Of a DNA stretch of 64,000 nucleotides, positions 8,471-17,068 are shown in pieces (position 1 is the stretch's first letter; the number at the start of each line of letters is the position of its first letter). A model generated the notes under the pieces. It was not told where the DNA came from. It saw nothing but the letters and a program-made list of their open reading frames with translations, and made no database searches. The stretch is taken from positions 120,028 through 184,027 of the forward strand of contig NZ_SORX01000003.1 in the NCBI RefSeq assembly GCF_004405125.1. Direction: 5' to 3'. The position numbers and the translations under genes are program-made. The stretch comes from Jeotgalibacillus salarius (GTDB lineage: Bacteria; Bacillota; Bacilli; Bacillales; Jeotgalibacillaceae).

Positions 8471-9106
8471 TCAACTGACAATCGCACGGACTTCATCAAT
8501 TTTTCCGATGCGGTAATCCGCCATTACAGCTTCTTCTTCAGTGCCAAACCCGTATGTACAGTAAATGACAGGAACCTCATGTTCTTTAGCAGCTTCTATA
8601 TCGGAATAACGATCTCCGACAAGATACGCTTTTTCTTTACCGAATTTTTCGAAGTGCGCTGCTAATACCTCGCCTTTTCTTTCTCCATAGATCGAACCAA
8701 GACAAAGCGGTGACGAAAAATATTGTCTGATATCCTGGGTGTCCAATATCATATCTAAATAGTGAGTTCCACAGTTCGATGCTGTCGAAAGTGTGTGTCC
8801 ATCTGCTTTTAACTGCTTCAGCGTTTCTTTTACGCCAGGAAAAAGTATATCCTTTCCTTTGACCAGCTGATCAAGGAATTCACTTCTCCTCCTTCTGATA
8901 ATCGTTATATCCTGAGGAGAAGCGTCCGGAACAACTTTTGCCCAGAAATCATTGCCTGTCAGCCCATATGCAGATTGAAGCGTTTCTTTTGTCGGTTCTT
9001 TAATATGAGGCATATCCTCTACAGCCAGATGCAGAGCCTGCAGTAAATAGTCAGTGGAATCAATAATGGTTCCATCAAGATCGAATAAGATCAGTGCCAC
9101 ATTCAT
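8471..9106 (-). CDS. HAD superfamily hydrolase, phosphoglycolate-phosphatase-like
   Basis: Soluble phosphatase of about 211 residues. HAD motif I is LFDLDGTIIDS (nucleophile and acid/base Asp), motif II STASN region after ADGHTL, motif III Lys in GKEKAYLVGDRYSDIEAAK with motif IV GDRYSD. The helical cap between motifs I and II is of subclass I, as in Gph/PpaX. The start is placed at ATG 9106 because AAAGGAGG lies 5-6 bases before it; the upstream in-frame ATG has no site. Substrate unknown. Confidence 0.88.
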   Translation of the reverse strand: MNVALILFDLDGTIIDSTDYLLQALHLAVEDMPHIKEPTKETLQSAYGLTGNDFWAKVVPDASPQDITIIRRRRSEFLDQLVKGKDILFPGVKETLKQLKADGHTLSTASNCGTHYLDMILDTQDIRQYFSSPLCLGSIYGERKGEVLAAHFEKFGKEKAYLVGDRYSDIEAAKEHEVPVIYCTYGFGTEEEAVMADYRIGKIDEVRAIVS

Positions 9107-9208
9107 GTCCTCCTTTTTTTCATTCATTTAGTTATTATTATGGCATACTTTTGCCATGAAGGAAAAAATGAGTGAATGTTCACAATACTTTCCGATCTGA
9201 ATATATGT

Positions 9209-10723
9209 CTATCTGCATTCCTCCATTCTTATGCTTTCAATTTTTTTTAAGTTATGAAAGTATTCCTTGATGATTTCTTCATCAGAATGAGGAATATACT
9301 CACCCTTAATAATCTGCGCACCATTTATGCAGCCGCTCGTCAAAAGAATTAAGTCCCCCTCCTCGGAATGAGAAAGTGCCTTTAACACCCCTTCTTCTCT
9401 TGTAAGTGAAGTCGAGATAGAAGGGTCAGAAGAATTTTTGAATCCTGTCATCACCTGATCCACTACGATTTGAGGATCGTGATCTCCCGGGTGGTCAACG
9501 GTGACAATGATATGATCTGCCCGTCCTTCCGCAGTTTCAGCCATTTTAGGCATTTTATTAAAGTCACGGATGCCAATCCCTGCAATCATCGCAATCATTC
9601 TGCTGTGCGGAAGCTTTTTAGCTTCACTCAAAAGACTGGTTAAAGCAACAGGCGTGTGAGCATAGTCTATAATGATTTTACGTCCGCCATATTCTTCTAT
9701 GACTTGAAAACGACCTTTCGGATTTTCAATATTTTTTAGCACGGGAATGATTTGTTCAATCTGAATTTGATTGTGCAGTGCTGTACCAATTGCTGCAAGT
9801 AAATTGTGGACATTATAATTTCCATAGACCGAGGAATTGACTAAATAGGACTGATCATTCATCTTCAGTTCAAACATTGTTCCACTTTCTGAGACATGAC
9901 AATTGTCTGCGATGAGATCCGCTCCGGAATGACGGTCAAGACTGTAAGTGATCAGATCCCCCGTAAAATGTTCTGCCAGTTCTAAACCCATTTCATCATC
10001 AATGTTGACAACAGCTTTATCCGCCTGATTAAAGAGCTTCATTTTTGCCTCTTTGTAACGTTCAAACGTTTTATGATATTCAAGATGTTCTGAGGAGATA
10101 TTCGTGTGAATTGCTGTATCAAACTGGATACCAGCTATTCTTTGCTGGTCAATTGCAATAGACGATACTTCCATCACCACGGCCTGATCCTGTCTTTTAT
10201 TCAGCTCACTGAATATTGCGTGAAGATCTGAGGCTTCAGGTGTCGTGGGGGTACTTTTTTTATATATAATTTCTTCACGGGAAGCAAAAATACCATTTGT
10301 GCCGATTGAGCCTGTTTTTATTCCGCACTGCGTTAACAGTGATTTCACAAAAGCAGCCACTGTCGTCTTGCCATTGGTGCCGGTTACACCGATCGTTTTG
10401 ATTTTCTGATCAGCTTGTCCATAAAAGTAAATAGCAAATTGCGCAAGTGCTTCACGATCATCGGAAACTACCCCGAAAGAACAGTCCGGATATTGAGCAG
10501 ATGCAAGTTCCATCAGCTTCTGATCCGTACCGATCACCATGACTGCCCCATGTTCAATTGCCTCTTCTATATGATCATGACCATCTGAATTTTCTCCTTT
10601 AAGACAGAAAAAAATATTGTCTTTGCCTTCCTGCCTGGAGTCATAAGTAATATGAGAAATCTGCTTTACCGGTTCATTATAAAAAGCAGTTATAAAATTC
10701 AGTTCATTTAAATGTATAAGCAT
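9209..10723 (-). CDS. Mur ligase family protein, divergent MurE paralogue
   Basis: ATP-dependent amide ligase of 504 residues with the MurE domain order: N-terminal UDP-binding domain (ITYDSRQ, FFCLKGENSDGHD), central P-loop GVTGTNGKTTVAAFVK around residue 110, STPTTPEASDL, MEVSSIAI, and C-terminal YAHTPVAL. The usual MurE motif GGDRDxGKRP reads GIGIRDFNKMP, and the DNPR motif that selects meso-diaminopimelate reads DHPG. It is therefore probably not the housekeeping peptidoglycan ligase but a paralogue with another amino acid or other substrate. It stands alone, with GGAGATG before the ATG. Confidence 0.8.
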   Translation of the reverse strand: MLIHLNELNFITAFYNEPVKQISHITYDSRQEGKDNIFFCLKGENSDGHDHIEEAIEHGAVMVIGTDQKLMELASAQYPDCSFGVVSDDREALAQFAIYFYGQADQKIKTIGVTGTNGKTTVAAFVKSLLTQCGIKTGSIGTNGIFASREEIIYKKSTPTTPEASDLHAIFSELNKRQDQAVVMEVSSIAIDQQRIAGIQFDTAIHTNISSEHLEYHKTFERYKEAKMKLFNQADKAVVNIDDEMGLELAEHFTGDLITYSLDRHSGADLIADNCHVSESGTMFELKMNDQSYLVNSSVYGNYNVHNLLAAIGTALHNQIQIEQIIPVLKNIENPKGRFQVIEEYGGRKIIIDYAHTPVALTSLLSEAKKLPHSRMIAMIAGIGIRDFNKMPKMAETAEGRADHIIVTVDHPGDHDPQIVVDQVMTGFKNSSDPSISTSLTREEGVLKALSHSEEGDLILLTSGCINGAQIIKGEYIPHSDEEIIKEYFHNLKKIESIRMEECR

Positions 10724-10909
10724 GGTTCATCTCCTGTCTCTTTTCCTGATATCTTTCCATTCCCTGAAATTCGACAAAAAATGCATGTCTGTTTATATTT
10801 TATCCGATTAATGTGCTGTTAGTCCAACAACCATTAATTTCATAGCCGACTGTTCATTTTCCGGCAAGTGTTTTAAGATAGATAAAAAAGTGAAATTCCG
10901 GAGGGTATT

Positions 10910-11407
10910 ATGACAGTCATTAGAAAAGCAAAAGAAGCTGACATTAAGGCAATGAACGACATTTATAATCAGGCGGTACTTGAAACCGTTGCAACATTCG
11001 ATCTGAATCCCCATACGATCGAACAGCGGACTGACTGGTTCAGTCGCTACCAGGATCGTTACCCGCTTTTTACCGCAGAAATTGATGGACAGGTCGCAGG
11101 CTACGGCAGTTTAAGTCCATTTCGTGACAAAGAAGCGTACAAAGATACAGTTGAACTCTCAATTTATTTGTCACCAGGCTTTCAAGGAGCGGGATTAGGA
11201 AAAAAGATGATGAATGTGTTAATTGAGGATGCAAAGAAAAGAGGATTCCATACAATCATCAGTGGTATCACTGGAGGAAACGAAATCAGCGTGCGACTGC
11301 ATGAGCGCTTCGGATTTGAGTTTGTGGGGAATTTTAAAGAAGTAGGCTTCAAATTCGGGGAGTGGCAGGACGTCCATTTTTATCAACTGGTTTTGACGAG
11401 ATCATAA
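10910..11407 (+). CDS. GNAT N-acetyltransferase, phosphinothricin/methionine-sulfone type
   Basis: Cytoplasmic acetyl-CoA-dependent acetyltransferase of 165 residues. The start IRKAKEADIKAMNDIYNQAV and ETVATFDLNP are typical of the Pat/YwnH group, and the acetyl-CoA loop is SPGFQGAGLGKKMMN near residue 83-97 (Q/RxxGxG/A). C-terminal GFEFVGNFKEVGFKFGEW also fits. Ribosome site CCGGAGGG. It is divergent from the Mur ligase gene. Confidence 0.88.
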   Translation: MTVIRKAKEADIKAMNDIYNQAVLETVATFDLNPHTIEQRTDWFSRYQDRYPLFTAEIDGQVAGYGSLSPFRDKEAYKDTVELSIYLSPGFQGAGLGKKMMNVLIEDAKKRGFHTIISGITGGNEISVRLHERFGFEFVGNFKEVGFKFGEWQDVHFYQLVLTRS

Positions 11408-11488
11408 AAACATTTTTCAGCTGGACGGTGCGAATGAGTCATGACGAGCGTGCTTAATCGAATCATCCCTGGTGCTAATAGCGAAACG

Positions 11489-11527
11489 AGAAAGAAGATG
11501 AGACAGCTTTCGCCTCATCTTCTTTCT
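11489..11527. terminator. Bidirectional terminator between convergent genes
   Basis: AGAAAGAAGATGAG and CTCATCTTCTTTCT arms with a GC-containing loop, between the GNAT gene and the asparagine synthetase stop. T content of the tails is modest. Confidence 0.75.
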
Positions 11528-11532
11528 TATTC

Positions 11533-13368
11533 TCAGAGATCAAATTTCACTTCATACATGTCAAACCACGCATCAAGCTGGACCAGGTATGCAATCAGCT
11601 GAGGTCCTTTCATTAACTGACCAAACCATGGCACTTTAAATGAAGCCCCATCACTTTGTATTAGCTCCTCAATCTTTCCACGTTCAAACAGCTCAGGCAG
11701 CACGGAACTGCTTTTAGACAGGGACTGAGTGAGCAGTTGCTTTACAGATTCCGTATAATCCGGGTGATACGTTTTCGGATACGGACTCTTTTTGCGGTAA
11801 AGCACTTCATCAGGCAATAAACCTTCCAGTGCTTTTCGTAATATACCTTTTTCTCTGCCGCCAAGCTGCTTCATGCCCCATGGAATATTCCATGCATATT
11901 CAACAATTCTGTGATCTGCAAAAGGGACACGCACTTCCAGTCCTGCCGCCATACTCATCCGGTCTTTCCGATCCAGCAGTGTCGTCATAAAACTGGTCAT
12001 GTTTAAGTACGCCATTTCCCTGCGTTTCTGAGTCAGCGAGGCTTCTCCATCCTGCTGGGGTGTTTCTGCTCTGATTGTGCGGCTTTGTTCAAGGAGATAT
12101 TCACTCAGCTTTAGCTTTTCTTTCCATTCAGGAAGAATAAATGCTTCCCTTTCATTCACTGAAGTAATCCACGGAAATCCATTCTGGGTAAGCAGCTTCT
12201 CCTGCTGAAACCATGGATAACCGCCAAAAATTTCATCTGCGCATTCCCCGCTCAGTGCTACTGTGAAATCCTTCTTTACCTGCTCGCAAAACCACAGCAA
12301 TGAAGAGTCAATGTCCGCCATCCCTGGAAGATCACGTGCACGCACAGCATCCTTCAGACGATTTGCAAGTTCAGTTTGGGAAATGACTTTGTCGTGATGA
12401 ACAGAAGAAAGGTGTGACGACATTTTTTGAATCCAGGGACCGTCATCACTCGGTTTAAACCGGTCAGGCTGATAGTGCAGCTCATTCTCTTCATAACTGA
12501 TTGAGCACGTATGGAGATTTTCTGATAAATGGGAGGTTGCGGCTGCACTAATCGCACTTGAATCCACACCTCCTGATAAAAAAGTACAGATCGGTTTGTC
12601 TGACACCAGCTGTCTGCTGACTGTATCTTCGAAAAGCTCGCGCAGATATACGGCTGTTTCCTGTTCTGTATGCGCATGATTTTCACTTTTTACATTCCAG
12701 TAGCGCCACTTTTTCAAACCGGCTCTTGTGTATTTAAAAGCATGTGCCGGCTTAAGTTCATAAATTCCTTTAAATACACCGCTACCCGGGTTGCGTGATG
12801 GTCCCATGCTCAGTAATTCCTGCAATCCTTCAAGCGTCACGAGTGCTTTTTGTTCAGGGTGTGCCAGAATGGCTTTTAACTCTGAACCGAAGATCAGTTC
12901 ACCTTCTTTTTCTGCATAAAATAACGGCTTTACCCCAAGTCTGTCCCGTGCCGCAAAGCACTCTTCACGCTTGTGATCCCAAACCGCAAATGCAAATATT
13001 CCATTAAAACGTTCCGGACATTCTTCTTTCCATTCAATATAAGAGCGGAGAACCACTTCTGTATCAGACCTGGAAATAAATGAATGTCCTTTCCTTTTCA
13101 GCTCATTCCGTACTTCGTCTGTATTATAAAGTTCTCCATTATAAATGAGTGTATACTCACCAGATTCTGTTTTCACACTCATTGGCTGCGCACCGCCAGC
13201 AGGGTCTATGACTGTCAGACGCGTATGTCCAAACAATGCATGATGCATAGCCTTAATCCCAAAAGCGTCAGGACCCCTCCTATCGAGTGTCCTGACCATT
13301 TTCTCTATTGTTTGCCACTCACTCGTCAGCGGACGTTTCCAGCTGATCCACCCCGTAATTCCACACAT
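11533..13368 (-). CDS. asnO: Asparagine synthetase (glutamine-hydrolysing), AsnO/AsnB type
   Basis: Makes asparagine from aspartate, ATP and glutamine. The protein must begin MCGITGW, since Cys2 is the amidotransferase nucleophile; this places the start at 13368, with AAAGGCGG before it, and gives 611 residues. N-terminal class II glutaminase domain (RRGPDAFG, YNGELYN, SDTEVVL) and C-terminal synthetase with the PP-loop FLSGGVDSSAIS near residue 260 and GECADEIFGGY. Length and sequence resemble B. subtilis AsnO (YisO) more than AsnB, but the paralogue assignment is uncertain. Confidence 0.9.
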   Translation of the reverse strand: MCGITGWISWKRPLTSEWQTIEKMVRTLDRRGPDAFGIKAMHHALFGHTRLTVIDPAGGAQPMSVKTESGEYTLIYNGELYNTDEVRNELKRKGHSFISRSDTEVVLRSYIEWKEECPERFNGIFAFAVWDHKREECFAARDRLGVKPLFYAEKEGELIFGSELKAILAHPEQKALVTLEGLQELLSMGPSRNPGSGVFKGIYELKPAHAFKYTRAGLKKWRYWNVKSENHAHTEQETAVYLRELFEDTVSRQLVSDKPICTFLSGGVDSSAISAAATSHLSENLHTCSISYEENELHYQPDRFKPSDDGPWIQKMSSHLSSVHHDKVISQTELANRLKDAVRARDLPGMADIDSSLLWFCEQVKKDFTVALSGECADEIFGGYPWFQQEKLLTQNGFPWITSVNEREAFILPEWKEKLKLSEYLLEQSRTIRAETPQQDGEASLTQKRREMAYLNMTSFMTTLLDRKDRMSMAAGLEVRVPFADHRIVEYAWNIPWGMKQLGGREKGILRKALEGLLPDEVLYRKKSPYPKTYHPDYTESVKQLLTQSLSKSSSVLPELFERGKIEELIQSDGASFKVPWFGQLMKGPQLIAYLVQLDAWFDMYEVKFDL

Positions 13369-13416
13369 ACTCTGCCACCGCCTTTCACCAGGCATTATAT
13401 GTGCTGAAGCGATCGT

Positions 13417-13863
13417 TTAGAACGTATAGCGGGCTACCTGTTCTCCTTCGACCATTACTCCGTTTTGCTCTTCAAATCCCATTTTAGTATACAAATCTCT
13501 CGCAAATGTATTTTCAGGTTCATAAGACAATGTAAGGGTTTTATGGCGCTCTTCTTTGCGCTGCCTGATATCATCAATGACAAGGTGAATGGCTGCTTTG
13601 CCATAACCCTTCCCTTGATGTTTTTCATCAATCATCATTCTGTACATCCAGTATTCACCGTCTTCTTCATCAATTCCATACAAAGTGAATCCCACCATTT
13701 CATTATCCGCATATATACCCTGTGCATGAAAACCGTCGGGTAGAAAATTCAGCTGTGCCAGTGATACTGCATTGGACGCTACAAAATGATTTTGATCTTC
13801 TCTTACTTTCAGACTGATTGCTTTTAGCCAATTGTCTTTATCAATTTTTTTAAGATGCACCAT
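13417..13863 (-). CDS. GNAT N-acetyltransferase, spermine/spermidine-type (PaiA/BltD-like)
   Basis: Acetyltransferase of 148 residues. The acetyl-CoA loop DEKHQGKGYGKAAIHLVID is near residues 80-98, and YEPENTFARDLYTKMGFEEQNG near the C-terminus matches the BltD/PaiA-like pattern, so polyamines are possible substrates. The start is ATG 13863, with AAAAGGGG spaced 6-7 bases; it overlaps the end of the upstream GNAT-pentapeptide gene by 14 bases, indicating a two-gene operon with coupled translation. Confidence 0.87.
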   Translation of the reverse strand: MVHLKKIDKDNWLKAISLKVREDQNHFVASNAVSLAQLNFLPDGFHAQGIYADNEMVGFTLYGIDEEDGEYWMYRMMIDEKHQGKGYGKAAIHLVIDDIRQRKEERHKTLTLSYEPENTFARDLYTKMGFEEQNGVMVEGEQVARYTF

Positions 13864-14689
13864 TTCTATTCCCCTTTTCATATACCTTCATAAGTTCTTC
13901 AACTGAAATACCGTCTATTGTCATCCCGGATATATTGCAATTTTCAAGCGCCACACCTGACATATCTGATGTTCTGAAAACAGACCCGCTGAGATCAGCA
14001 AACCAGAACGTAGCGTTTTGAACGGTTGCATCTGCGACAATGCTGTCAGATAAATTGACGTTTTGCAATTTTGTCTGCTGCATGGCTGCATTTGAAATAT
14101 GTAATGACCTTATGTTGGCATCAGTCAACTTAACCTCCTGCGCATTAATGGATATTAGTTCCGCGCGAGTGTAATCCTGATCCTGTTTTTGCATGATGTG
14201 ATCATTCCGGTTTTTGCAGTCTGAAAGATTTTTCTCAAACATTAACTCTTCTGTTTCCCATACACATTCATAGCCCACAGATTCATAAAAATACCGGTTG
14301 TTCGTCTGCCTTGCTGATGTTTCAAGCTGCCAGCGCTTTACATTTGGATAGGCCTTCTCAATTAATTGAATCGCTTTTTTGCCGTAACCCTTCCCCTGCA
14401 AATTATGATCAATAAAAATCCTGTCAATCCTTGCGTAAGTAGAGATAGGCGCTGTAATAACTACTCCTCCAATTAAGTTGTTACCTTGATAAATACCAAA
14501 TACATCAAGGTGAGTGATCATATAGGCCATCATATCCTCCGAGTCATAACCGGGCGGCTGAATATTTGCATCTTCCGCACCTTCCGGCAGCCAGATTGAC
14601 GCTTCCTGACTGAAAACTTCTGATGATAAGCCCGTCAGCTTCTTTACCATCGATTCATCTGCCTTTATTAATTTTATTACATTCTTCAT
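13850..14689 (-). CDS. GNAT acetyltransferase fused to a pentapeptide-like repeat tail
   Basis: A 279-residue fusion. Residues 1-150 form a GNAT domain: IDRIFIDHNLQGKGYGKKAIQLIEKAYP carries the acetyl-CoA loop, and NNRYFYESVGYECV follows. After a linker (NRNDHIMQKQDQDY) residues 175-265 form a quasi-pentapeptide series such as LTDANIRSLHISN, LQNVNLSDSIV, FWFADLSGSVF, ALENCNISG, with A/C(N)LS-like steps expected of a right-handed quadrilateral beta-helix. Start supported by GGGGAAATAAAG. The substrate and the job of the tail are unknown. Confidence 0.8.
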   Translation of the reverse strand: MKNVIKLIKADESMVKKLTGLSSEVFSQEASIWLPEGAEDANIQPPGYDSEDMMAYMITHLDVFGIYQGNNLIGGVVITAPISTYARIDRIFIDHNLQGKGYGKKAIQLIEKAYPNVKRWQLETSARQTNNRYFYESVGYECVWETEELMFEKNLSDCKNRNDHIMQKQDQDYTRAELISINAQEVKLTDANIRSLHISNAAMQQTKLQNVNLSDSIVADATVQNATFWFADLSGSVFRTSDMSGVALENCNISGMTIDGISVEELMKVYEKGNRNGAS

Positions 14690-14706
14690 TCTTTATTTCC
14701 CCCATT

Positions 14707-14735
14707 AAAAAAGGCAGCGCAAAAGAGCGCTGCCG
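14707..14735 (-). terminator. Rho-independent terminator of the DUF302 gene
   Basis: GGCAGCGC and GCGCTGCC arms with a loop of AAAAGA; the minus-strand transcript runs into T6. Confidence 0.85.
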
Positions 14736-14750
14736 TCCCTTTGTTCTGTT

Positions 14751-15134
14751 TTACACACTCTTATCCATACACACGATCAGTCTTTCTTCAATATCTGCTG
14801 CGAGTGTTTTAATGTCTTCATCCTCCACCATCTGAATCAGTGAAGTCGGTTTTGGCATACCTATTTTCGTTGTCCCATTTTCTTCGTACACAACCATTTT
14901 ACATGGCAGAAAATAGCCTGCGAGCAGGTTCTTTTCAAGTACATTTTTTGCTTCTTTAGGGTTACACACTTCAAGCACATGGAACGTCTGGTCAAAATCC
15001 AGCCCTTTTTCCTGCAGCTTATTTTTAATGTCAAACTGCCATAGAACCCCGAATTGTTCCTCTTTCAGATTGTTCTCAAGTGTTGTCATTGCTTCTTCAA
15101 CTGACTGCTTTGTTTCCACTGTGTAATGAAACAT
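14751..15134 (-). CDS. DUF302 domain protein
   Basis: A 127-residue protein of the DUF302 family: N-terminal FHYTVETKQSVEEAM, core GVLWQFDIKNKLQEKGLDF and FHVLEVCNPKEAKNVLEKN, then LPCKMVVYEENGTTKIGM. DUF302 is an alpha/beta fold of unknown function often found near redox or metal-stress genes; no catalytic residue is established. Good AAAGGGG site. Own terminator, no obvious partner. Confidence 0.88.
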   Translation of the reverse strand: MFHYTVETKQSVEEAMTTLENNLKEEQFGVLWQFDIKNKLQEKGLDFDQTFHVLEVCNPKEAKNVLEKNLLAGYFLPCKMVVYEENGTTKIGMPKPTSLIQMVEDEDIKTLAADIEERLIVCMDKSV

Positions 15135-15191
15135 GATATTACCCCTTTCTGAATGTAAGTCACATACTTACAATACCCTTGTGAGTATTAA

Positions 15192-16757
15192 TTAATCAGA
15201 AATAAGGGCACGTTTTTTACGCAGCAGCTGCTGAAATTCATGGTCCAGCTCTTCAGTCGGCTCTATACTGAGGCGGCTTAACACTTCAGTGAGTTTCGTC
15301 TCCAATTTTAATAATTCATCTGCGGTATCATTCTGTTCTTTCGGTTCATGCTGCGTAAATTCCTGCAGATTCCCATCAAAGATCGTTAGCCTGCCATTTT
15401 TAATTTCGAGCACTCTTTCTGCAAGCTTAGAAACCATTTTCCGGTCATGGGAAATGAACAAAACAGTCCCCCGGTAATCCTTTAATAACCCCTCCAGCGC
15501 TTCAACCGCATCAATATCAAGAAAATTGGTCGGCTCATCCATGACCAGTACATTTAAATCACTGACAAAGATTTTGGCAAACGCCACTTTTACACGCTCA
15601 CCTCCTGAGAGCACGCGAACAGATTTGAAAACATCATCCCGATAAAAATGTAAACGTGCCAGAATCGTTCTGACAATATCCTCAGTTTGAATCGCATCTT
15701 CCATGACATTTTCAAGAATGGTTTTATCCGGCTTCAGAATATCAAGGTTCTGACTGAAGTAACCAAATTTAACTGCAGGTGAAACGGTGATCCCTTCCCT
15801 TCTGGCAAGAATCGATTTGATCAGCGTTGTTTTACCGGTCCCGTTACCACCGATCAACGCTGTTTTCTGACCACCCTTCAGATAAAAAGGCTGCAGCTCA
15901 AATAGTCTTTTGGTGCCGGCTTTAACGATTTGCTCTTCAAACCTGATAATCGGCCGGCCCTTCATATCCGATTCATTCGGCAGTGCCATTTTAATTGGTG
16001 CTGCTTCTTTAGGGCGCTCCACCTTTTCCATTTGTCCAAGTCTCGTTTCAAGGGCTTTTGCTGTCTGCCTCAGCTTTTTTTGTTTTTTTGCAAAGTAAGG
16101 CTTTGCGTTTTTAGCTACTGAAGCTGTTCCATCTGTCGGTTTTTTCGTCGCACGTTTTGCCCGCTTTTCTTTTTCTTCGATGGCTGATTCAAGCTGTTTT
16201 TTCTTTCGCTCGTATTGTTCATGTGCAGCTTCCTTCTGGCGGAATTCAAGCTGCTTTTGATCAGCATAATCCTGATAATTGCCTTTATATTCTTTCAGAC
16301 GACCGTCTTCAATCTCCCATATTTTCGTACAGAGCAGATCCAGAAATGTCCGGTCATGTGAGACGAGAACCATCGATCCCTGGAACCGCTCCAGATGCTG
16401 TTCAAGCGTTTTTACTCTTTCTACATCAAGGTTCGTTGTCGGCTCATCCGCTAGCAACAGATCCGGGTTCTCTGCAAACGCCTGATTAATATAATCCTGT
16501 GTTACTTCACCTCCGCTTTGTACCGTATCTGTATTTTTCAACTGGGGAAGAAGCGTGATCCATCCATTTCTGAATATCTCTCCTTCGTCCGGCTTGATCT
16601 TGTCACTAATCAGGTGGAGAAGTGTTGATTTTCCTGAACCGTTTTTACCAACAAGCCCAATACGGTCACCTTTTCTGATTTCAAGCTCTTCAATCTCAAA
16701 GAGTACTCTTTCTCTTACTGCATAGCTTATGTCTTTCATTGAACAGATTATCGTCAT
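15192..16757 (-). CDS. ABC-F family ATP-binding protein (antibiotic-resistance type)
   Basis: Soluble two-ABC-domain protein of 521 residues without membrane segments, predicted to bind the ribosome E site and dislodge antibiotics (MsrA/VmlR/VgaA group). First domain: GLVGKNGSGKSTLLHLI, LLADEPTTNLD; second: ALIGGNGTGKTTLIKSI, VLSGGERVKVAFAKIF, LVMDEPTNFLD. Between them is the arm-linker rich in Lys/Arg/Glu (EKEKRAKRATKK). The start is ATG 16757, preceded by AGGGGATG; upstream codons in the same frame lie in the attenuator leader. The leader strongly suggests antibiotic-induced expression. Confidence 0.9.
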   Translation of the reverse strand: MTIICSMKDISYAVRERVLFEIEELEIRKGDRIGLVGKNGSGKSTLLHLISDKIKPDEGEIFRNGWITLLPQLKNTDTVQSGGEVTQDYINQAFAENPDLLLADEPTTNLDVERVKTLEQHLERFQGSMVLVSHDRTFLDLLCTKIWEIEDGRLKEYKGNYQDYADQKQLEFRQKEAAHEQYERKKKQLESAIEEKEKRAKRATKKPTDGTASVAKNAKPYFAKKQKKLRQTAKALETRLGQMEKVERPKEAAPIKMALPNESDMKGRPIIRFEEQIVKAGTKRLFELQPFYLKGGQKTALIGGNGTGKTTLIKSILARREGITVSPAVKFGYFSQNLDILKPDKTILENVMEDAIQTEDIVRTILARLHFYRDDVFKSVRVLSGGERVKVAFAKIFVSDLNVLVMDEPTNFLDIDAVEALEGLLKDYRGTVLFISHDRKMVSKLAERVLEIKNGRLTIFDGNLQEFTQHEPKEQNDTADELLKLETKLTEVLSRLSIEPTEELDHEFQQLLRKKRALISD

Positions 16758-16789
16758 TCTATCATCCCCTATTTTGATCTGTACGGGGA

Positions 16790-17024
16790 CAAAAAAGCCC
16801 CCTATCCGCTTTACCGAATAGGAGGCATTTTGGGTATACGCAAACAGACCACGGCACATGCCATGAACGTAAAAACCCGGGTGAATCACCTAATCCTATT
16901 TGGAAAACGGATGATGCGTGCGAAGACAGACTGGTTGCGTTTGTCTTTCATCACTTCATTCATCTTTGTTTTCAAAAATAGAATTAGTTCCACATTCTCC
17001 CGGGTCACCCTTCCGTTGTTTGTT
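16790..17024 (-). promoter_or_regulatory. Transcription-attenuation leader of the ABC-F gene
   Basis: A 235-base leader. It holds a minimal reading frame ATG-TGG-AAC-TAA (MWN) at about 16989-17000 preceded by CCCGGGAGA, and a 25-codon frame starting at about 16963 (MNEVMKD...RIR). GGGTGACCCGGG near 17000-17010 can pair with TTCACCCGGG near 16873-16884, and a terminator, GCCTCCTATTCG with GCGGATAGGGGGC followed by T6, lies at 16791-16826, just before the gene. This arrangement matches ribosome-mediated attenuation known for ABC-F genes such as vmlR, where a stalled ribosome prevents the terminator. Confidence 0.7.
16791..16826 (-). terminator. Leader (attenuator) terminator
   Basis: Long stem GCCTCCTATTCG/GCGGATAGGGGGC with T6 run, 34 bases before the ABC-F start codon; conditional readthrough is inferred. 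Confidence 0.85.
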
Positions 17025-17030
17025 AGCATT

Positions 17031-17060
17031 ATCTTATGGTAAAAAGTTATTTATTGTCAA
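17031..17060 (-). promoter_or_regulatory. Sigma-A promoter of the ABC-F gene
   Basis: TTGACA (-35) and TAAGAT (-10) separated by 18 bases on the minus strand, lying just downstream of the cadA stop codon; transcription would begin near 17024. Confidence 0.75.
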
Positions 17061-17068
17061 GCACTCAT

